From JBBQER01 sp052148155 (GTDB taxonomy: Bacteria; Actinomycetota; Acidimicrobiia; IMCC26256; PALSA-610), in contig JBKQIY010000051.1 in assembly GCA_052148155.1 (NCBI GenBank), forward strand, positions 1 to 64,000: a stretch of 64,000 nucleotides of DNA. The letters run 5' to 3'. The translations under genes were made by a program, and so were the position numbers. This document shows, piece after piece, positions 1 to 8,297 of this stretch. The notes beneath the pieces are model-generated. The model was not told where the DNA came from. It did no database searches and saw only the letters and a program-made list of their open reading frames with translations. Each line of letters opens with the position of its first letter. Position 1 is the stretch's first letter.

Positions 1-1
1 G

Positions 2-679
2 GTCTCCACGCAGGTCGTCGCGCGCGACCGCCACGCCGAGCTGCTCAGCGCGATCGCGCTCGCCGGCGCGGGCCTCGAGCGGTTCGCGACCGAGATCCGC
101 CACCTGCAGCGCACGGAGGTCCTCGAGGACTCAGAGCCCTTCCGCGGCGGTCACCAGAAGGGCAGCTCGTCGATGCCGCACAAGCGCAACCCGATCGTCA
201 GCGAGCGTATCAGCGGGCTCGCGCGCGTCCTGCGGGGCAACGCGCAGGCTGCCCTGGAGGACGTCGCTCTCTGGCACGAGCGCGACATCTCCCACTCGTC
301 CGTCGAACGGATGCTGGCGCCGGATGCCACCGCGACGCTGGCCTTCATGCTCGATCGCGCAGCCTCACTCGTCGATGGGCTCGTCGTCTACCCCGAGCGC
401 ATGCGACAGAACCTCGACCGGGCGGCCGAGCTTTACTTCAGTGAAGCGGTGCTCCTCGCGCTCGTCGAGGCGGGCCTCGGTCGGCAAGAGGCCTACGTCG
501 TCGTGCAGCGCAACGCGATGCGGGCCTGGCACGGCGAGGGCCGCTTCCGGGATCTTCTCTCCCGCGACTCGGAAGTCGGGTCGAGGCTCAGCGAGAAGAA
601 GCTCGACGCTCTCTTCGATCTCGAGCACGCCCTGGCCCACGTGCCGACCATCCTCGAACGAGCGCTGGCGCCGATCTGA
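2..679 (+). CDS. purB: Adenylosuccinate lyase, C-terminal part (5' end outside window)
   Basis: Catalyses two fumarate-releasing steps of purine synthesis (SAICAR to AICAR, adenylosuccinate to AMP) in the cytosol. The reading frame is already open at the window edge. The fumarase/aspartase superfamily signature GSSSMPHKRNP lies at about 164-196, preceded by STQVVARDRHAEL, which is typical of PurB. The mobile loop serine of this family lies in that signature. About 225 residues remain, roughly the C-terminal half of a 430-480 residue enzyme, including the helical C-terminal domain. The frame ends at TGA 677-679. No 5' context is available for regulation. Confidence 0.95.
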   Translation, partial: VSTQVVARDRHAELLSAIALAGAGLERFATEIRHLQRTEVLEDSEPFRGGHQKGSSSMPHKRNPIVSERISGLARVLRGNAQAALEDVALWHERDISHSSVERMLAPDATATLAFMLDRAASLVDGLVVYPERMRQNLDRAAELYFSEAVLLALVEAGLGRQEAYVVVQRNAMRAWHGEGRFRDLLSRDSEVGSRLSEKKLDALFDLEHALAHVPTILERALAPI

Positions 680-685
680 TGCGCG

Positions 686-1262
686 TCAAGTGGCTTCTTT
701 CCGGAGTCGCCTGACCCAAGCGCGCGCGACCAGGGCGGCGACCATCGGCACGTGCCGGGCTTTCAGCCGACTCACTTCGACCGCGTACACCGGACGGACG
801 GGCCTCTCCGCCACGCGAAAGCCGCGGAGCGCGAGCTGCGACAATAGATCGTTCGGGTAGCCGTAGCCCGGCCACAAGCCGTCGAGATCGAGCCCCTCGC
901 ACGCCGCTCGAGAGAGAGCGGTGTATCCGCATTGGCTATCGGAGACCGCCATTCCAATCGCCCTCGACGTCGCCCAAGAGAAGGCGATTCCCGCCCATCT
1001 GCGCGCGGCCGGCATCACGGCACGCACGTCGGGCGCCCGGAAGCGAGTGCCCTTCACGTAGTCGGCCTCCCCACGCGCGATGGGAGACACGAGGTCGGGC
1101 AAATCCGCGGGACTCATTTGGCCGTCCCCCGCCATCACCACGTAAGCGTCGCGCGCGCTTCCGCCGCCCGCGAGCGCGCGCTTGTAGCCGGTCGCAATGG
1201 CGGCGCCCACGCCGCGGTTGCGCTCGTGCCTCAGCACGTCCACACGCACGTCGCCGACTATT
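686..1262 (-). pseudogene. Family 2 glycosyltransferase, C-terminal fragment lacking its N-terminus
   Basis: Reading leftwards, the protein shows VLRHERNRGVGAAIATGY, then VVMAGDGQM and ADYVKGTRF, the mid and C-terminal blocks of dolichyl-phosphate-mannose-synthase-like GT2 enzymes, which move a sugar from a nucleotide donor to a lipid or polymer. The N-terminal block (VPAYNE and the first DD pair) that should precede it is absent: homology stops near 1260, exactly where a synthetase fragment begins on the other strand. The open frame to 1369 is only the antisense of that fragment. It is a truncated gene or a mis-join in the assembly; the boundary is uncertain by about 15 bp. Acceptor unknown. 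Confidence 0.75.
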
Positions 1263-1787
1263 GGACACGACGCGCCTCCCAATGGACGGGGCGAAGTGTG
1301 GATCAAAGGCCCGACCGTCATGAACCGCGGATACTGGCGGCGACCCGACGCCAACGAGGCAGCATTCACCGACGGGTGGTTCCATACCGGCGACGTCGGC
1401 TACCTCGACGAAGACGGCTTCCTCTACCTCGTCGACCGAGCGAAAGACATGATCATCCGGGCGGGAGAGAACGTGTACTGCGTCGAGGTGGAGAACGTGC
1501 TCTTCGACCATCCCGACGTGGTCGACGCCGCGGTCGTCGGTGTGGCGCACAAAACGCTCGGCGAAGAGGTCAAAGCGGTCGTGCAGCTCAAGCCGGGCTC
1601 CAACGCGACCGAAGCCGACATTCGAGCGTTCTGCCGAGCGCATCTCGCCGACTTCAAGGTCCCCGAATACGTCGAGATCCGCGACGAACCGCTGCCGCGC
1701 AACCCTGCCGGCAAGGTGTTAAAGAACGTGCTGCGCGGCGGCGATTCGGCGTTCGCGACCGCGGTCGACGACGATCAGGCGCTGTAG
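1263..1787 (+). pseudogene. AMP-forming acyl-CoA synthetase, C-terminal fragment
   Basis: The frame begins recognisably at DAPPNGRGEVWIKGP and runs through GYWRRPDANEAAF, DGWFHTGDVGYLDEDGFLYLVDR and the C-terminal swing domain with PRNPAGKVLK, whose second lysine is the adenylation lysine of the family. Such enzymes activate fatty or aromatic acids as acyl-AMP and then acyl-CoA. Only about 173 residues of a usual 500-560 are present; the whole ATP-binding P-loop region is missing. No start codon with a ribosome site exists at the break. The 5' truncation meets the glycosyltransferase fragment head to head. Substrate cannot be told from what remains. Confidence 0.85.
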
Positions 1788-1811
1788 CGCGCCGCGAGGA
1801 CGGCCGCCGAC

Positions 1812-2183
1812 GTGCTCTTCGACGTCCACCGCGCGTGGGGATACTCCGCGATTGTCGCGAACTTCCTCGCCGGTGCCTACACGCTGAGCGCGTGGAAGTG
1901 GCCGCGCCTGCGAACGCGCTGGCTGTGGTGGCCGACGATCATCGCCGAGGCGATGATGCTGATCCAGGTGTTCCTCGGCGTGTTGCTCGTGAGCGCACAG
2001 CACTACAAGCCTCCGCGCTTTCACATGTTCTACGGCTTCGTCTCGTTCATCTCGATCGGGTTGCTGTACTCGTACCGGTATGTCTGGCGTGCGAAAGGAT
2101 GGATGGAGCTCGCCTACGGATTGGGCGGCCTGTTCATCATGGGCCTCGGAATCCGCGCGGTGCTGCAGGTGGTCGGAAAATGA
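1812..2183 (+). CDS. Small integral membrane protein, unknown function
   Basis: 123 residues with about four hydrophobic segments (residues 12-30, 40-62, 72-90 and 100-118) separated by Trp/Arg-rich loops such as SAWKWPRLRTRWLWWP. I do not recognise a named family; actinobacterial genomes carry similar short four-helix proteins. The GTG start at 1812 is chosen as the first start after the preceding stop; no strong Shine-Dalgarno sequence is visible. Its stop TGA overlaps the ATG of ddl (ATGA), so the two genes are translationally coupled and probably co-transcribed. An envelope role is suggested only by this pairing. Confidence 0.65.
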   Translation: MLFDVHRAWGYSAIVANFLAGAYTLSAWKWPRLRTRWLWWPTIIAEAMMLIQVFLGVLLVSAQHYKPPRFHMFYGFVSFISIGLLYSYRYVWRAKGWMELAYGLGGLFIMGLGIRAVLQVVGK

Positions 2184-3274
2184 AGCGCCGACGGGTGCTG
2201 TTGCTGTTCGGAGGACGGTCGGCCGAACACGACGTCTCGCGTGCGACGGCGGTCGCGGTCGCGTGCGCGCTCGATCCCGCCGTCTATGAGGTCGTACCCG
2301 TCGCGATCACCACCGACGGGCGCTGGTTACTGGCCGAAGAGGCCATCGTGCAGCTCCAAGGTGCGCGCGACGCGCTGCCGGGCGCGTTCGCGGTCTCGGG
2401 CCCCCCGGTCGAGTTGCCGAGCGATCCCGGACGCGCCGAGCTGGTTCGGCTGGAGTCCGGCGCGCCGGTCGCGGTCGATGTGGTCATGCCGTTACTGCAC
2501 GGGCCATACGGCGAGGACGGAACCGTGCAGGGACTGCTCGAGTTGGCCGGATTGCCGTACGTCGGCGCCGGCGTGTTGGGCTCCGCGGTCGGTATGGACA
2601 AGATCATGATGAAGCGGGCGTTCGCGGCCGCCGGGCTGCCGTTCGCGCGGTACCTGTCCATGCGCGACACCCACGACGCCGACAAGTTCGCCGCTCGGGT
2701 CGAAACCGACCTTGGGCTCCCGTGCTTTGTCAAACCGTCGAACATGGGCTCGTCGATCGGAGTGTCGAAGGCGCACACACGACGCGAGCTCGTAGCCGCG
2801 ATTGCGCTCGCCTTCGCCTACGACGAGTGGATCGTGGCGGAGGAGGCGATCGTCGGCCGCGAAATCGAAGTGGCGGTACTCGGCGACGATCCGCCGGAGG
2901 CGTCGCTGCCCGGCGAGGTGGTCCCGGCCGCCGACTTCTACGACTACGCAGACAAATACGAACGCGGCGAGGCGCAGTTGCTGGTACCCGCGCCGCTCAC
3001 CGATGCCGAGACCCTCGAGGTACGAACATTGGCAACGCGGGCGTTCGAAGCCTGTCGATGTGAAGCGATGGCGCGTGTCGACTGCTTCTTACGCGCCGAC
3101 GGCGCATTCGTCGTGAACGAGCTCAACACGATCCCTGGCTTCACGCCGATCTCGATGTACCCCAAGTTGTGGGAAGCGTCCGGCGTGAGCTACTCGACGC
3201 TCCTCGACCGCCTCATCGACATGGCAATCGCGCGTCACGAACGCCGCGCCCGCCGCGCCGGCCGCCAACGCTGA
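2180..3274 (+). CDS. ddl: D-alanine--D-alanine ligase
   Basis: Joins two D-alanines at the expense of ATP to give the dipeptide used by MurF for the peptidoglycan stem. The 364 residues match the usual length. The N-terminus reads RRRVLLLFGGRSAEHDVS, the family opener; PLLHGPYGEDGTVQG and PYVGAGVLGSAVGMDK follow, and the ATP-grasp core has CFVKPSNMGSSIGVSK. The metal-binding end is DCFLRADGAFVVNELNTIPGFT, then SMYPKLW. ATG 2180 overlaps the stop of the membrane protein gene. It is not in a mur/dcw cluster here. Cytosolic. Confidence 0.96.
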   Translation: MKRRRVLLLFGGRSAEHDVSRATAVAVACALDPAVYEVVPVAITTDGRWLLAEEAIVQLQGARDALPGAFAVSGPPVELPSDPGRAELVRLESGAPVAVDVVMPLLHGPYGEDGTVQGLLELAGLPYVGAGVLGSAVGMDKIMMKRAFAAAGLPFARYLSMRDTHDADKFAARVETDLGLPCFVKPSNMGSSIGVSKAHTRRELVAAIALAFAYDEWIVAEEAIVGREIEVAVLGDDPPEASLPGEVVPAADFYDYADKYERGEAQLLVPAPLTDAETLEVRTLATRAFEACRCEAMARVDCFLRADGAFVVNELNTIPGFTPISMYPKLWEASGVSYSTLLDRLIDMAIARHERRARRAGRQR

Positions 3275-3289
3275 ACGCGCGTCCCGCGG

Positions 3290-3526
3290 CTACAGGTGCA
3301 CGACCGGGCAGGTCAACGTCCGGGTGATGCCGTCCACGAGCTGGATCTGGGAGACGACCATGCGGCCCAGCTCGTCGATCGACGAGGCTTCGGCCCGGAG
3401 GATCACGTCGTAGGGACCGGTCACGTCGTCGGCTTGCACCACACCCGGGATCGACCGCACCGCCGCGACCACGCCGGACGCTTTCCCGACCTCGGTCTGG
3501 ATGAGGATGTACGAGCTGACTGCCAT
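3290..3526 (-). CDS. Lrp/AsnC ligand-binding (RAM) domain protein, stand-alone
   Basis: 78 residues forming only the effector-binding alpha/beta domain of Lrp/AsnC regulators: VSSYILIQTEVGKASGVVAAVRSIPGVV, then TGPYDVILRAEA and GITRTLTCPVVHL. The helix-turn-helix is absent, so it cannot bind DNA by the usual route. Stand-alone RAM proteins are known and presumably bind amino acids and oligomerise. The CAT at 3524-3526 is chosen because GAGGAGCG sits just upstream on the minus strand. It is transcribed divergently from pckG, with 178 bp between the starts; a control link to pckG is only a guess. Confidence 0.85.
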   Translation of the reverse strand: MAVSSYILIQTEVGKASGVVAAVRSIPGVVQADDVTGPYDVILRAEASSIDELGRMVVSQIQLVDGITRTLTCPVVHL

Positions 3527-3626
3527 CGCGTCGCTCCTCGAGCCGGAAACGGGCGCAGCGTAGCCCCGCCGGTTGCGCCGGACCGGGCGAGATCCACCGA
3601 TTTCGGCACGCATGTCAGGCTCCGCC

Positions 3627-3632
3627 TACGAT
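3627..3632 (+). promoter_or_regulatory. Possible -10 box (TACGAT) ahead of pckG
   Basis: TACGAT fits the actinobacterial TANNNT -10 pattern and lies 72 bp before the GTG of pckG, in the divergent spacer with the RAM-domain gene. No convincing -35 hexamer was seen. Confidence 0.25.
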
Positions 3633-3704
3633 TCCATACCCGGTTCATTGCGTCTCGGTGACGGCGATCGGCCACCCGAGCGACCCCGAAGGACTCGCAT
3701 CGCT

Positions 3705-5528
3705 GTGACCAGCACAACCAAACCCGCGACCGTCCCGCCCACCACGCACCGCAAACTGATCGAATGGGTCGAATCGTGGACCGCCGTCCTCGAACCGGCA
3801 GGCGTGCACTGGTGCGACGGCTCCGACGACGAGTACGAGGCGCTGACCGTCAGCCTCGTCGCGTCGGGCACGTTCGATCCGATCGATGCGAAGTTCCGGC
3901 CCAACAGCTTCTACGCCCGCAGCGACCCCGGAGACGTCGCGCGAGTTGAGGATTGCACCTTTATCTGCAGCGAACGAGAACAAGATGCCGGCCCCACCAA
4001 CCACTGGCGCGCGCCGGACGAGATGCGGGCCGAGATGCGACGTCTCTATTCGGGTTCGATGCGAGGTCGGACGTTGTACGTCGTGCCGTTCTCGATGGGG
4101 CCGCTCGGATCGCCGATCGCGCACATCGGCGTGGAGCTCACCGACTCGGCGTACGTCGCGGCGAGCATGCGGATCATGACCCGAATGGGCAAGGGTGCGC
4201 TCGACGTCCTCGGCTCCGACGGCGAGTTTGTTCCGTGCGTGCACTCGGTCGGGATGCCGCTCGCTCCCGGCGAGGCCGATGTGCCGTGGCCATGCAACAA
4301 CGTCGACAAGTTCATCGTGCACTTCCCTGAGACACGCGAGATCCAGTCGTACGGTTCGGGCTACGGCGGCAATGCGCTGCTCGGCAAGAAGTGCTTCGCG
4401 CTGCGGATCGCATCGGTTATGGCCCGCGATCAGGGCTGGCTCGCCGAACACATGTTGATCCTCAAGCTCACAAGTCCGGCGGGAGCGGTCCGCTACGTTG
4501 CCGGCGCCTTCCCGAGCGCCTGCGGCAAGACGAACCTCGCGATGCTCGTCCCGACGTTGCCGGGCTGGAAAGCCGAGACGATCGGCGACGACATCTGCTG
4601 GATGAAATTTCATCCCGACGGCCGCCTCTACGCCATCAACCCCGAGTTCGGCATGTTCGGCGTCGCGCCCGGCACCGGTCCGGACACGAACCCGAACGCG
4701 ATCGCGGCGCTCACCGACAACACCGTGTTCACGAACGTGGCCCGAACGCCCGACGGTGACGTCTGGTGGGAGGGTCTCACCAAAGACAAGCCGGCGCATC
4801 TCGTCGACTGGCTCGGCCAGGACTGGACACCGGCATCGCGGGCTCCGGCTGCGCATCCCAACAGCCGCTTCACCGCACCGCTCGCGCAGGTGCCGTCGGT
4901 TGCCCCCGAATGGGAAGACCCGGCCGGGGTACCGATCTCGGCCATCTTGTTCGGTGGACGGCGAGCCAACACGGTGCCGCTCGTGACCGAAGCGTTCAAC
5001 TGGCGCCACGGCGTCTTCCTCGGATCCATCATGGGATCAGAAACCACCGCCGCCGCGCAGGGCGCGGTCGGCACGCTGCGGCGCGATCCGTTCGCGATGC
5101 TGCCGTTCTGCGGCTATCACATGGGCGACTATTTCACGCACTGGCTCGCCATCGGCGAACACGCCGACGCCGACAAACTGCCCAAACTTTTCTACGTCAA
5201 CTGGTTTCGTAAAGGAACCGACGACAAGTTCCTGTGGCCCGGCTACGGCGAGAACAGCCGTGTGCTGGCCTGGATGTTCGAACGCTGTGACGGCACGGCC
5301 ACCGCCCGCGAGAGCGCGATCGGCCGCGTCCCGGAACCCGACGCGTTGAAGACCGACGGTCTCACCCTCGCGCCCGGCGCCCTCGACGAACTGCTCACCG
5401 TCGACGTCGACGCATGGCGAGCCGAGCTGCCGCTCATCGAAACGCACTACGAACAGTTCGGTGATCGCCTCCCACAGGCACTGCGCGACGAACTCGAGGC
5501 CATGGCGAAACGTCTCGCCGACAAATAG
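3705..5528 (+). CDS. pckG: Phosphoenolpyruvate carboxykinase (GTP)
   Basis: Converts oxaloacetate and GTP to phosphoenolpyruvate, GDP and CO2, the entry step of gluconeogenesis; cytosolic. 607 residues, normal for the GTP-dependent family. Visible hallmarks are FCSEREQDAGPTNHW-type substrate loop (here ICSEREQDAGPTNHW), the P-loop GAFPSACGKTN near residue 268 with the hyper-reactive cysteine, GDDICWM, FGVAPGTGPDTNPNA and NWFRKGTDDKFLWPGYGEN at the C-terminal side. The GTG at 3705 is preferred over earlier in-frame starts because GAAGGA precedes it and the product then has the family length. Confidence 0.96.
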   Translation: MTSTTKPATVPPTTHRKLIEWVESWTAVLEPAGVHWCDGSDDEYEALTVSLVASGTFDPIDAKFRPNSFYARSDPGDVARVEDCTFICSEREQDAGPTNHWRAPDEMRAEMRRLYSGSMRGRTLYVVPFSMGPLGSPIAHIGVELTDSAYVAASMRIMTRMGKGALDVLGSDGEFVPCVHSVGMPLAPGEADVPWPCNNVDKFIVHFPETREIQSYGSGYGGNALLGKKCFALRIASVMARDQGWLAEHMLILKLTSPAGAVRYVAGAFPSACGKTNLAMLVPTLPGWKAETIGDDICWMKFHPDGRLYAINPEFGMFGVAPGTGPDTNPNAIAALTDNTVFTNVARTPDGDVWWEGLTKDKPAHLVDWLGQDWTPASRAPAAHPNSRFTAPLAQVPSVAPEWEDPAGVPISAILFGGRRANTVPLVTEAFNWRHGVFLGSIMGSETTAAAQGAVGTLRRDPFAMLPFCGYHMGDYFTHWLAIGEHADADKLPKLFYVNWFRKGTDDKFLWPGYGENSRVLAWMFERCDGTATARESAIGRVPEPDALKTDGLTLAPGALDELLTVDVDAWRAELPLIETHYEQFGDRLPQALRDELEAMAKRLADK

Positions 5529-5554
5529 ACGCCAGGCCAGGAGCGTCTGACCAC

Positions 5555-5821
5555 ATGGGACCGATCGGATGGATCGTCGTCGGATTCGTAGCGGGCGCGT
5601 TGGCGCGGCCCGTCACCGGCGGCGGCTGGCGGCTCGGCTGCGTCGGCACGACCGTGGTCGGCGTGCTCGGAGGGCTGCTCGGCGGGATGCTCTTCAACCT
5701 TGCCGGCGATCACGGCATCGGAAAGTTCGGCTTACGGTCGATGTTCGTCGCGTTTGTCGGCGCCGTCGTCCTGTTGGCCATCTTCGGCATCTTCGGCGGC
5801 CGTCACGCCCGACGCCGCTAG
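5555..5821 (+). CDS. GlsB/YeaQ/YmgE family membrane protein
   Basis: 88 residues with three hydrophobic stretches rich in glycine: GPIGWIVVGFVAGALARPV, CVGTTVVGVLGGLLGGML and SMFVAFVGAVVLLAIFGIFGG, ending in a basic tail RHARRR. This is the pattern of the GlsB/YeaQ/YmgE (transglycosylase-associated) family, inner-membrane proteins linked to general stress responses, biochemical role unknown. It follows pckG by 26 bp on the same strand and may share its transcript. A purine-rich CCAGGAGCG lies about 14 bp before the ATG. Confidence 0.85.
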   Translation: MGPIGWIVVGFVAGALARPVTGGGWRLGCVGTTVVGVLGGLLGGMLFNLAGDHGIGKFGLRSMFVAFVGAVVLLAIFGIFGGRHARRR

Positions 5822-6014
5822 CCCACGGTCGCGGCATGCCCGGACCTGCCAGAACACGCGCCCGGTTCGTGCACGCCGAACTTCACCGTTTCGCTGCGTC
5901 TCAGCGCGCCACGGGCCGCCGTCCGCCGCGCCGGCATTCGGAGGCACAGCATCCGACGTTCGGGGTCGTCGGCGAGCCCCACTGACGGTCAGGGTCCGCT
6001 CATGCGGCCGCGCA

Positions 6015-6084
6015 GTCGAGTCGGGGCGGTCGAGTCGGGGCGGTCGAGTCGGGGCAGTCGAGTCGGGGCGGTCGAGACGGGCCT
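6015..6084. repeat. 14-bp tandem repeat, four copies plus a partial
   Basis: The unit GTCGAGTCGGGGCG starts at 6015, 6029, 6043 (last base A) and 6057, followed by a decayed fifth copy at 6071. It sits at the 3' edge of the cold-shock-like gene on the minus strand, in the roughly 260-bp spacer 5822-6082, which otherwise holds no gene I can support. Confidence 0.9.
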
Positions 6085-6310
6085 AGATCTGCGCGGTTGG
6101 GAGGCCAAGATCCGGCTCGGATCCGGCCCGCAGCCGTGTCGCTCGGCCTTCGGTATCGAGGTCGAACACCACCCGTTGGCCCTGACGCAGCATCCGAAAG
6201 ATCGAACCGTTCAGCGCGTCGGTCGCCAACACGAGCTCTTCGCGGTCCGTGTCGCGCACGACAATGCCCTCGTGGGTCGCGGGATCGAACATCTTGATCG
6301 TGCCTTGCAT
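6083..6310 (-). CDS. Cold-shock-domain-like small protein
   Basis: 75 residues. The start QGTIKMFDPATHEGIVV, the middle ELVLATDALNGSIFRMLRQGQRVVFDLD and the end GRATRLRAGSEPDLG follow the five-strand CspA plan (GTVKWFN..GFGFI, then S.FR.L.EGQ.V.F). The aromatic RNP1/RNP2 residues are weak: the GFGFI block reads HEGIVV and few phenylalanines remain, so nucleic-acid binding may be altered. A general RNA-chaperone role is inferred from the fold only. It lies 24 bp downstream of rpmB on the same strand, and its stop abuts the 14-bp tandem repeat. Confidence 0.6.
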   Translation of the reverse strand: MQGTIKMFDPATHEGIVVRDTDREELVLATDALNGSIFRMLRQGQRVVFDLDTEGRATRLRAGSEPDLGLPTAQI

Positions 6311-6334
6311 GGCTGCGCCTCGGCCGATCGAGGG

Positions 6335-6523
6335 CTACGGCTTCACGACCTTGCCCGCCTTCAGGCAAGAGGTGCACACGTTGACCCGTTTGGGTGCGCC
6401 GTTCACGATCGAGCGGACGCGCTGAATGTTCGGATTCCAGCGGCGCTTCGTACGACGGTGTGAGTGGCTGAGCTTCATGCCGAAGATCGGCTTCTTGCCA
6501 CACACATCGCAAACAGACGACAT
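6335..6523 (-). CDS. rpmB: 50S ribosomal protein L28
   Basis: 62 residues: SSVCDVCGKKPIFGMKLSHSHRRTKRRWNPNIQ then VNGAPKRVNVCTSCLKAGKV. The four cysteines in two CxxC pairs mark the zinc-binding form of L28, a structural protein of the large subunit. ATG at 6523 follows AGAGGTG on the minus strand, a good ribosome site. It is divergent from fakA, the arrangement found in many Gram-positives (rpmB next to fakA/yloV and recG). Confidence 0.97.
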   Translation of the reverse strand: MSSVCDVCGKKPIFGMKLSHSHRRTKRRWNPNIQRVRSIVNGAPKRVNVCTSCLKAGKVVKP

Positions 6524-6573
6524 CGCGCTACACCTCTGACGAACGGGGACGAACCGGAGAAAGGAGCCGGGTC

Positions 6574-6579
6574 AAGCTA
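6574..6579 (-). promoter_or_regulatory. Possible -10 box (TAGCTT) for rpmB
   Basis: On the minus strand TAGCTT matches TANNNT and lies about 50 bp before the rpmB ATG, giving a leader that contains the AGAGGTG ribosome site. Confidence 0.3.
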
Positions 6580-6635
6580 GCACCGCAGGTGTTGCAACCT
6601 TCGGGCGAGAGTCTGTGCGGTTGTGCGCCTGGCTC

Positions 6636-6641
6636 TAGTCT
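6636..6641 (+). promoter_or_regulatory. -10 box (TAGTCT) placing fakA mRNA start at its ATG
   Basis: TAGTCT is followed by 7 nt and then ATG 6649. With the usual 6-8 nt from -10 to transcription start, the mRNA would begin at or next to the start codon, a leaderless message. No ribosome site is present upstream of the ATG. Confidence 0.4.
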
Positions 6642-6648
6642 GACGGGG

Positions 6649-8283
6649 ATGCCGACCCTGACGAGCCTGGGGGCCGCGGATCTGCGCCAGGCCCTCCTGC
6701 GCTTCCGCGACGCCGTGCGTTCGCATCAGGACGAACTCAACCGACTCAACGTATACCCGGTGCCAGACGGCGATACCGGCACCAACATGGCGCTCACGCT
6801 GGAGTCGGTCGGCGCCGAGTTGGCCCAATCCGAGTCGATGAGCGAGGTCTGTCACGCGATCAGCCGCGGTTCGTTGATGGGCGCGCGGGGCAACTCAGGT
6901 GTGATCCTGTCGCAGATCCTGCGCGGCTTGGCCGACGAGTGCCGCGACCGGGACGAGATCGCGACCCCCGATCTCGTGCGCGGCTTCCGCCACGCAGCCG
7001 ACGCGGCCTACGAAGCGGTGATGCGTCCCGTCGAAGGGACCATCTTGACCGTCGTTCGTGCGATCGCGGAATCGGTCGAAGCGCTCGATGCGCCCACCCT
7101 CGTGACCATGTTGGAACGTGGTTCCGATGCTGCACGCGCCGCGGTCGCGCGTACACCCGACCTCCTGCCCGTGTTACGAGAGGCCGGCGTTGTCGACGCC
7201 GGCGGCAAAGGGCTCGCGCTGTTGCTCGACGCGCTGCTCGAGGTGGTCGACGGCCGGCCGATCCCCGCCCCCGACGTTGTCGGCACACCCGCCGCGGTCG
7301 CCGCGCACCTCGCAGGGGAAAATGACGTGTCGGGCCTGCGTTACGAGGTCATGTATCTCCTCGACGCGCAGGACGCCACCATCGCGGCGTTTCGCCAAGC
7401 GTGGGCCGCGATCGGCGACTCGATTGTCGTGGTCGGCGGCGACGGGATCTGGAACTGCCACGTGCACACCAACGACATCGGGGCTGCGGTCGAGGCCGGC
7501 ATCGACGCCGGTCATCCTCACGCGATCCGCGTGACCGACCTGTTGGAACAGGTCGAAGAGGAACGTTGGGTGCGCGAAGCGGAGGTCGTCGCCGACCTCA
7601 CCGCCGCCGTCGCAGACGCCGCACCGGTCATGACCGCGGTCGTGGCCGTCGGCGTCGGGAACGGCGTCCGGCGGCTGCTGACCAGCTTGGGTGTGCAGCG
7701 TGTCGTCGCGGGAGGTCAGTCGATGAACCCTTCGACTGCGCAGATCCTCGAGGCGGTCGAAGCGTGTGCGGCCGAGAACGTGGTCGTACTCCCGAACAAC
7801 AAGAACATCGTCGCGGTCGCCAGCCAAGTCGACGCGCTGACCGACAAGCACGTCGCGGTCGTGGCTACGACCAGCGTTCCCGAGGCTCTCGCCGCGCTCG
7901 TCGAGTACGACCCGAACGCCGGTCTCGGCGAAAACGAGGCGACGATGTCGTCAGCCCGTGAACGGGTCCGGACCGGTGAAGTGACCCAGGCGGTACGAGA
8001 CACGATCGTCGAGGTCGGCGCGATCCGCAAAGGCGATTGGATCGCGCTGTCGCGCGACGGCATCGTCGCCACGACCCGCTCGCCCAGCGACGCGGTCTGC
8101 GAGTTGCTCGCCAAGCTCGTCGACGACGAGAGCGAGATCGTCACCGTGTTGGTCGGCTCCGACGCGGCAGCCAAGGACACAGAGCGGATACGCGAGCACA
8201 TCGAGGTCACGTTCCCGCACCTCGAAGTCGAGTTCCATGACGGCGGACAGCCGCTGTACCGATATCTCGTCGGTGTGGAGTAA
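6649..8283 (+). CDS. fakA: Fatty acid kinase catalytic subunit (DAK2/DegV-like, YloV family)
   Basis: 544 residues. The N-terminal DhaL/DAK2 domain has LNVYPVPDGDTGTNM (metal- and ATP-binding aspartates) and SLMGARGNSGVILSQILRG; the C-terminal half is the YloV domain, with NNKNIV and HDGGQPLYRYLVGVE at the end. In Firmicutes FakA phosphorylates fatty acids delivered by FakB proteins so that exogenous acyl chains enter phospholipid synthesis through PlsX/PlsY; plsX lies about 5 kb downstream. No fakB is in the window. ATG 6649 is chosen from the DhaL start and the -10 spacing. Clustered with recG, 14 bp downstream. Confidence 0.88.
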   Translation: MPTLTSLGAADLRQALLRFRDAVRSHQDELNRLNVYPVPDGDTGTNMALTLESVGAELAQSESMSEVCHAISRGSLMGARGNSGVILSQILRGLADECRDRDEIATPDLVRGFRHAADAAYEAVMRPVEGTILTVVRAIAESVEALDAPTLVTMLERGSDAARAAVARTPDLLPVLREAGVVDAGGKGLALLLDALLEVVDGRPIPAPDVVGTPAAVAAHLAGENDVSGLRYEVMYLLDAQDATIAAFRQAWAAIGDSIVVVGGDGIWNCHVHTNDIGAAVEAGIDAGHPHAIRVTDLLEQVEEERWVREAEVVADLTAAVADAAPVMTAVVAVGVGNGVRRLLTSLGVQRVVAGGQSMNPSTAQILEAVEACAAENVVVLPNNKNIVAVASQVDALTDKHVAVVATTSVPEALAALVEYDPNAGLGENEATMSSARERVRTGEVTQAVRDTIVEVGAIRKGDWIALSRDGIVATTRSPSDAVCELLAKLVDDESEIVTVLVGSDAAAKDTERIREHIEVTFPHLEVEFHDGGQPLYRYLVGVE

Positions 8284-8297
8284 CGGGAACGCAACCG

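Noticed and set aside
932..2179. Very long plus-strand open frame reading into ddl
   Set aside because: The product upstream of 2180 is Arg/His/Pro-rich with no similarity to Ddl, and it runs through the synthetase fragment and membrane gene in other frames. It is an open-frame artefact of high GC.
3645..5009. 454-residue minus-strand open frame opposite pckG
   Set aside because: Exact antisense of a clear PEP carboxykinase; Arg/Glu/His-rich composition typical of shadow frames.
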